64,000 nucleotides of DNA, taken from Sinonovacula constricta. Lineage: Eukaryota; Mollusca; Bivalvia; Cardiida; Solecurtidae. Position 1 is the stretch's first letter. Each line of letters begins with the position of its first letter. Below are positions 62,201-64,000 of the stretch, in pieces. The notes beneath the pieces are model-generated. The model was given only the letters and a program-made list of their open reading frames with translations, did no database searches and had not been told where the DNA came from. Made by a program: the position numbers and the translations under genes. The stretch is taken from the NCBI GenBank assembly GCA_007844125.1, contig CM017560.1:6788759-6852758 (forward strand), read 5' to 3'.

Positions 62201-62551
62201 TATTAGTTTTGGGCATCAAGCTTGTCTTGAAACTTAATGCAAGCATGGTTCAGATGCATTATGATTTTCAATTTATAATGCATGCAAACCAAAAACTCAC
62301 TTTAACATTTACCATTCATATTAAATTAAATATATAGATTGAAATTTATTTCATTTTCTTGAAATGAGCCCCTTTGCCTTCAACTTCTAAAAATCCCTAT
62401 TTAATTTCACAATTATTTCTCAGCTCTGGTTCACCCGACTACCTCCTGTGTTGACCTTTGAATTGTCTCGGTTCAACTTTAACCAACAACTAGGGCGACC
62501 TGAGAAGATCCACAACAAAATAGAGTTTCCTCAAGTTATATACATGGACAG
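50023..62551 (+). CDS. USP25/USP28-like: USP25/USP28-type ubiquitin-specific protease, 5' half (partial, 10 exons)
   Basis: Exons 50023-50208, 53139-53238, 53954-54125, 58031-58196, 58505-58585, 59143-59304, 59956-60035, 60791-60882, 61845-61993 and 62424-62551 join in consistent phase to about 438 residues. The order matches vertebrate USP25/USP28: a UBA-like segment ([20 protein letters not shown]), a SUMO-interaction motif (VIDLT), UIMs ([13 protein letters not shown] and [11 protein letters not shown]), the Cys box ([16 protein letters not shown], catalytic Cys codon 58173-58175), then USP core blocks ([72 protein letters not shown]). The family removes ubiquitin chains from substrates. 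The first Met exon, the His box and the C-terminal region lie outside or were not recognised. One gene probably represents both vertebrate paralogues. Confidence 0.93.
50541..50760 (+). pseudogene. Possible THAP-like zinc-finger fragment in intron
   Basis: The frame at 50554-50751 reads [20 protein letters not shown]... with [10 protein letters not shown]. The C-x2-C followed by a K/R-rich stretch and an H-x2-P-like segment resembles the first half of a THAP domain, often found in P-element-like transposons. It is short and the rest of the domain (W, second C/H pair) is not evident. A frameshifted host gene or chance are alternatives. Confidence 0.25.
51826..52059 (-). pseudogene. Possible SAP-like transposon fragment in intron
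   Basis: The 77-codon frame ends [19 protein letters not shown], resembling the start of a SAP motif (L-x3-LK-x-YLR). Nothing downstream completes it, and no partner domain is seen. Only a weak suggestion of a decayed mobile element in the USP intron. Confidence 0.2.
53139..53238 (+). CDS. USP25/28 exon: linker
   Basis: 100 bp; acceptor TTGAAAG, which is weak, donor AAAG/GTATGG. It encodes [20 protein letters not shown]... and ends phase 1, matching the two bases that open the next exon (G/TC gives Val). Confidence 0.75.
53440..53640 (+). repeat. SINE-like element in USP intron
   Basis: A tRNA-like start (ATGACCTAGTGGTAAGAACA) is followed by a body with ACCTGTGGTGCATCACAGAT, TCTACCCAG and AACCTGGATGTTGCTATTGT. 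It shares the body layout of the element at 29660-29880. Confidence 0.5.
53954..54125 (+). CDS. USP25/28 exon: SIM and UIM1
   Basis: 172 bp; acceptor TTGTTAATAG, donor ATCAGCAG/GTGGGT. It encodes [20 protein letters not shown] then [11 protein letters not shown]...EEQDISR. VIDLT is a SUMO-interaction motif and [13 protein letters not shown] a ubiquitin-interacting motif. The exon ends at the same EEQ-x-ISR boundary as in vertebrate USP25. The donor sequence seeds the adjacent minisatellite. Confidence 0.92.
54126..54590 (+). repeat. 24-bp minisatellite derived from exon end plus splice donor
   Basis: About 18 degenerate units of the form GTCAGCAGATGGGTTGGTGTGTG. The first unit overlaps the true exon/intron junction (ATCAGCAG/GTGGGTTGG). 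A near-exact copy of junction and donor recurs at 54197/54198, exactly 72 bp on. The unit length is a multiple of three, and the exon frame stays open to 54351 (WVGVWxSR-type octapeptides). Confidence 0.9.
54591..55579. other. USP intron sequence, no feature
   Basis: AT-rich intronic DNA; short frames without domains. Confidence 0.5.
55580..57890 (+). repeat. ~25-bp intronic minisatellite with 50-bp higher-order section
   Basis: The basic unit is about 25 bp (GTCCCAGGTTTGAGAGGATC plus AGAGG), heavily diverged at both ends. At about 55940-56310 a homogeneous section repeats a 50-bp pair (TTTGAGAGAATTGGAGGGTC, then CCTGGTTCAGGAGGATCTGA with GGGCCCCTGC) about seven times. The minus-strand frames (57247-57537, 57661-57843) are repeat artefacts. 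Confidence 0.9.
58031..58196 (+). CDS. USP25/28 exon: UIM2 and catalytic Cys box
   Basis: 166 bp; acceptor CTGTTACAG, donor ATACAG/GTATAT. It encodes [20 protein letters not shown] then [20 protein letters not shown] and [15 protein letters not shown]. The catalytic Cys codon is at 58173-58175. Confidence 0.95.
58505..58585 (+). CDS. USP25/28 exon: USP core
   Basis: 81 bp, phase 0; acceptor CATTTTCAG, donor ACAGAG/GTAAAA. It encodes [20 protein letters not shown] followed by LIHGNTE, the helix after the Cys box. Confidence 0.92.
59143..59304 (+). CDS. USP25/28 exon: USP core
   Basis: 162 bp, phase 0; acceptor TCTCTAAG, donor CAGCAG/GTGGGG. It encodes [40 protein letters not shown] and a NDSQQ end, the same order as in vertebrate USP25. 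Confidence 0.93.
59425..59615 (+). repeat. SINE-like element in USP intron
   Basis: A tRNA-like head with A-box-like CTGGCCTAGTGGTACAGTTG and B-box-like GGGTTTGAGTCTTGG, followed by a body with CGGTAGTTCTTCCACTTGAT. It resembles the head at 53440. Confidence 0.5.
59956..60035 (+). CDS. USP25/28 exon: QQDVSEF region
   Basis: 80 bp; acceptor TTTACAG, donor GAGGG/GTAAGC. It encodes [20 protein letters not shown] then VRSESEG. Together with the preceding SQQ it restores the conserved QQDVSEF block of USP cores. Confidence 0.94.
60791..60882 (+). CDS. USP25/28 exon: USP core
   Basis: 92 bp; acceptor TATTTCAG, donor GAAG/GTAGGA. It encodes [20 protein letters not shown] followed by [11 protein letters not shown]. 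NPMxxLFYG is the conserved beta-strand block. Confidence 0.93.
61085..61410 (+). repeat. tRNA-derived SINE, full copy with unexpanded CCACTACC segment
   Basis: The head ACCTGGTAGTGCAATCGGGT, AGAGCGTCGGCTC and AAGTTCGATCTCGGGC provides pol III A and B boxes. The body is TGGTAGTGGTATAGCTCCCT, GTTCCACGACTGGTCAGCCC, CAGGATAATGTGGCTGGATG, ending in an A/T-rich tail (AATAAACATAAAC). Its reverse complement gives GGGAGCTATACCACTACC, the point where the TATATACCACTG arrays at 19380 and 43291 grew. Confidence 0.7.
61845..61993 (+). CDS. USP25/28 exon: USP core
   Basis: 149 bp; acceptor TTATTAAAG, donor CAAGAG/GTAGAA. It encodes [20 protein letters not shown], then [20 protein letters not shown] and EATQKSGQE. 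It aligns with the GQYPLQVNGF block of USP25. Confidence 0.93.
62424..62551 (+). CDS. USP25/28 exon: USP core, last exon in window
   Basis: 128 bp; acceptor ATTTCTCAG, donor TGGACAG/GTAGGT. It encodes [40 protein letters not shown] and MDR. The end of this exon plus its donor is the unit of the following array. Confidence 0.94.
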
Positions 62552-64000
62552 GTAGGTAGACTTTCCTCAAGTTACATACATGGATAGGTGGGTAGAGTTT
62601 CCTCAAGTTACATACATGGACAGGTAGGTAGACTTTCCCTCAAGTTATATACATGGACAAGTTATATACATGGGCAGGTACAGTTTCCTCAAGTTATATA
62701 CATGGATAGGTAGGTAGACTTTCCCTCAAGTTATATACATGGACAAGTTATATACATGGACAGGTAGGTAGAGTCTCCTCAAGTTATATACATGGACAGG
62801 TAGGTAGAGTTTCCTCAAGTTATATACATGGACAGGAAGGTAGAGTTTCCTCAAGTTATATACATGGGCAGGTATTTTGGGTTTTACGGCACACCGACAC
62901 TTGATAGGTCATACGGCGCCGTGGGCAGGTAGAGTTTCCTCTAGTTATGTACATGGACAGGTAGGTAGACTTTCCCTCAAGTTATATACATGGACAAGTT
63001 ATATACATGGGCAGGTAGGTAGAGTCTCCTCAAGTTATGTACATGGACAGGTAGGTAGAGTTTCCTCAAGCTATATACATGGACAAGTTATATACATGGA
63101 CAGGTAGGTAGAGTTTCCTCAAGTTATATACATGGACAGGTAGGTAGAGTTTCCTCAAGTTATATACATGGGCAGGTAGAGTTTCCTCAAGCTATATTCA
63201 TGAACAGGTAGACTTTCCTCAAGCTGTATACATGGACAGGTAGACTTTCCTCAAGTTATATACATGGACAGGTAGACTTTCCTCAAGTTATATACATGGA
63301 CAGGTAGACTTTGCTCTAGTTATATACATTGACAGGTAGACTTTTCCTCAAGTTATATACATGGACAGGTAGACTTTCCCTCAAGTTATATACATGGACA
63401 GGTAGACTTTCCTCAAGTTATATACATGGACAGGTAGACTTTCCTCAAGTGATATACATGGACAGGTAGACTTTCCTCAAGCTATATACATGGACAGGTA
63501 AACTTTCCTCAAGCTATATACATGGACAGGTAGACTTTCCTCAAGCTATATACATGGACAGGTAGACTTTCCTCAAGCTATATACATGGACAGGTAGACT
63601 TTCCTCAAGTTATATACATGGACAGGTAGACTTTCCTCAAGTTATATACATGGACAGGTAGACTTTCTCTCAAGCTATATACATGGGCAGGTAGACTTTC
63701 CTCAAGCTATATACATGGACAGGTAGACTTTCCTCAAGCTATATACATGGACAGGTAGACTTTCTCTCAAGTTATATACATGGACAGGTAGACTTTCCTC
63801 AAGCTATATTCATGGACAGGTAGACTTTCCTCAAGTTATATACATGGACAGGTAGACTTTCCTCAAGCTATATACATGGACAGGTAGACTTTCCTCAAGC
63901 TATATACATGGACAGGTAGACTTTCCTCAAGTTATATATATGGACAGGTAGACTTTCCTCAAGTTATATACATGGACAGGTAGACTTTCCTCAAGTTATA
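62552..64000 (+). repeat. 36/32-bp minisatellite derived from exon end plus splice donor
   Basis: Some 40 units of CAAGTTATATACATGGACAG followed by GTAGGTAGACTTTCCT continue to the window edge. The first units are 36 bp (junctions at 62551, 62587, 62623); later ones lose four bases (GTAG) and are 32 bp. A ~55-bp foreign insert (GTTTTACGGCACACCGACAC and following) lies at about 62875-62925. Almost every unit presents an apparent CAG/GTAG donor. Confidence 0.93.

Overview
This is eukaryotic, AT-rich, repeat-dense nuclear DNA. It carries spliced exons with GT/AG borders, tRNA-headed SINE-like repeats, and many micro- and minisatellites. The SINE tail styles, a MULE-type transposase with an I-PpoI-like nuclease, and a USP25/USP28 orthologue all fit a marine invertebrate, most likely a bivalve mollusc. 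That assignment is inference.

Layout. 1-4690 has no convincing gene; it holds a TA microsatellite and a ~1.1 kb interspersed repeat. 4691-14155 is a recent mobile-element dimer built A-B-A-B-A. Its three 456-bp A blocks have imperfect terminal inverted repeats, and the whole is flanked by ATAG on both sides. Each ~4.05 kb B segment encodes a MULE-like DDE transposase (+) and a convergent His-Me (I-PpoI-type) endonuclease (-). The second transposase copy is intact (658 aa); the first has a one-base poly-A frameshift.

14.9-48.2 kb is a cluster of four decayed or intact head-to-head gene pairs. They encode a small family of ~330-aa proteins with a RASSF7-10-like Ras-association fold at the N terminus and an acidic C terminus. 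Each pair is arranged around inverted-repeat promoter halves with CACGTG/CGTCAC motifs. Full-length reading frames remain at 22406-23404 (-) and 36017-37024 (+). The copy at 47173 (+) is open up to a 100-N assembly gap. Copies at 14.9 kb and 44.65 kb (-) are truncated. The copy at 26.5-28.7 kb (+) is a pseudogene that has amplified 47 bp of its own coding sequence 29 times. Between pairs lie segmental duplications, SINE-like repeats and two long arrays of a TATATACCACTG minisatellite.

From 50 kb to the end is the 5' half of a USP25/USP28 deubiquitinase gene on +. Ten exons can be read with consistent phases: UBA-like region, SIM, UIMs, catalytic Cys box and part of the USP domain. Two of its introns begin with minisatellites whose repeat unit is the exon end plus the 5' splice donor itself. 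A further 2.3 kb minisatellite fills part of one intron.

A theme of the window is that tandem arrays repeatedly arise from functional sequence: a coding segment (47 bp), two splice donors (24 and 36/32 bp), and the body of a SINE (12 bp).
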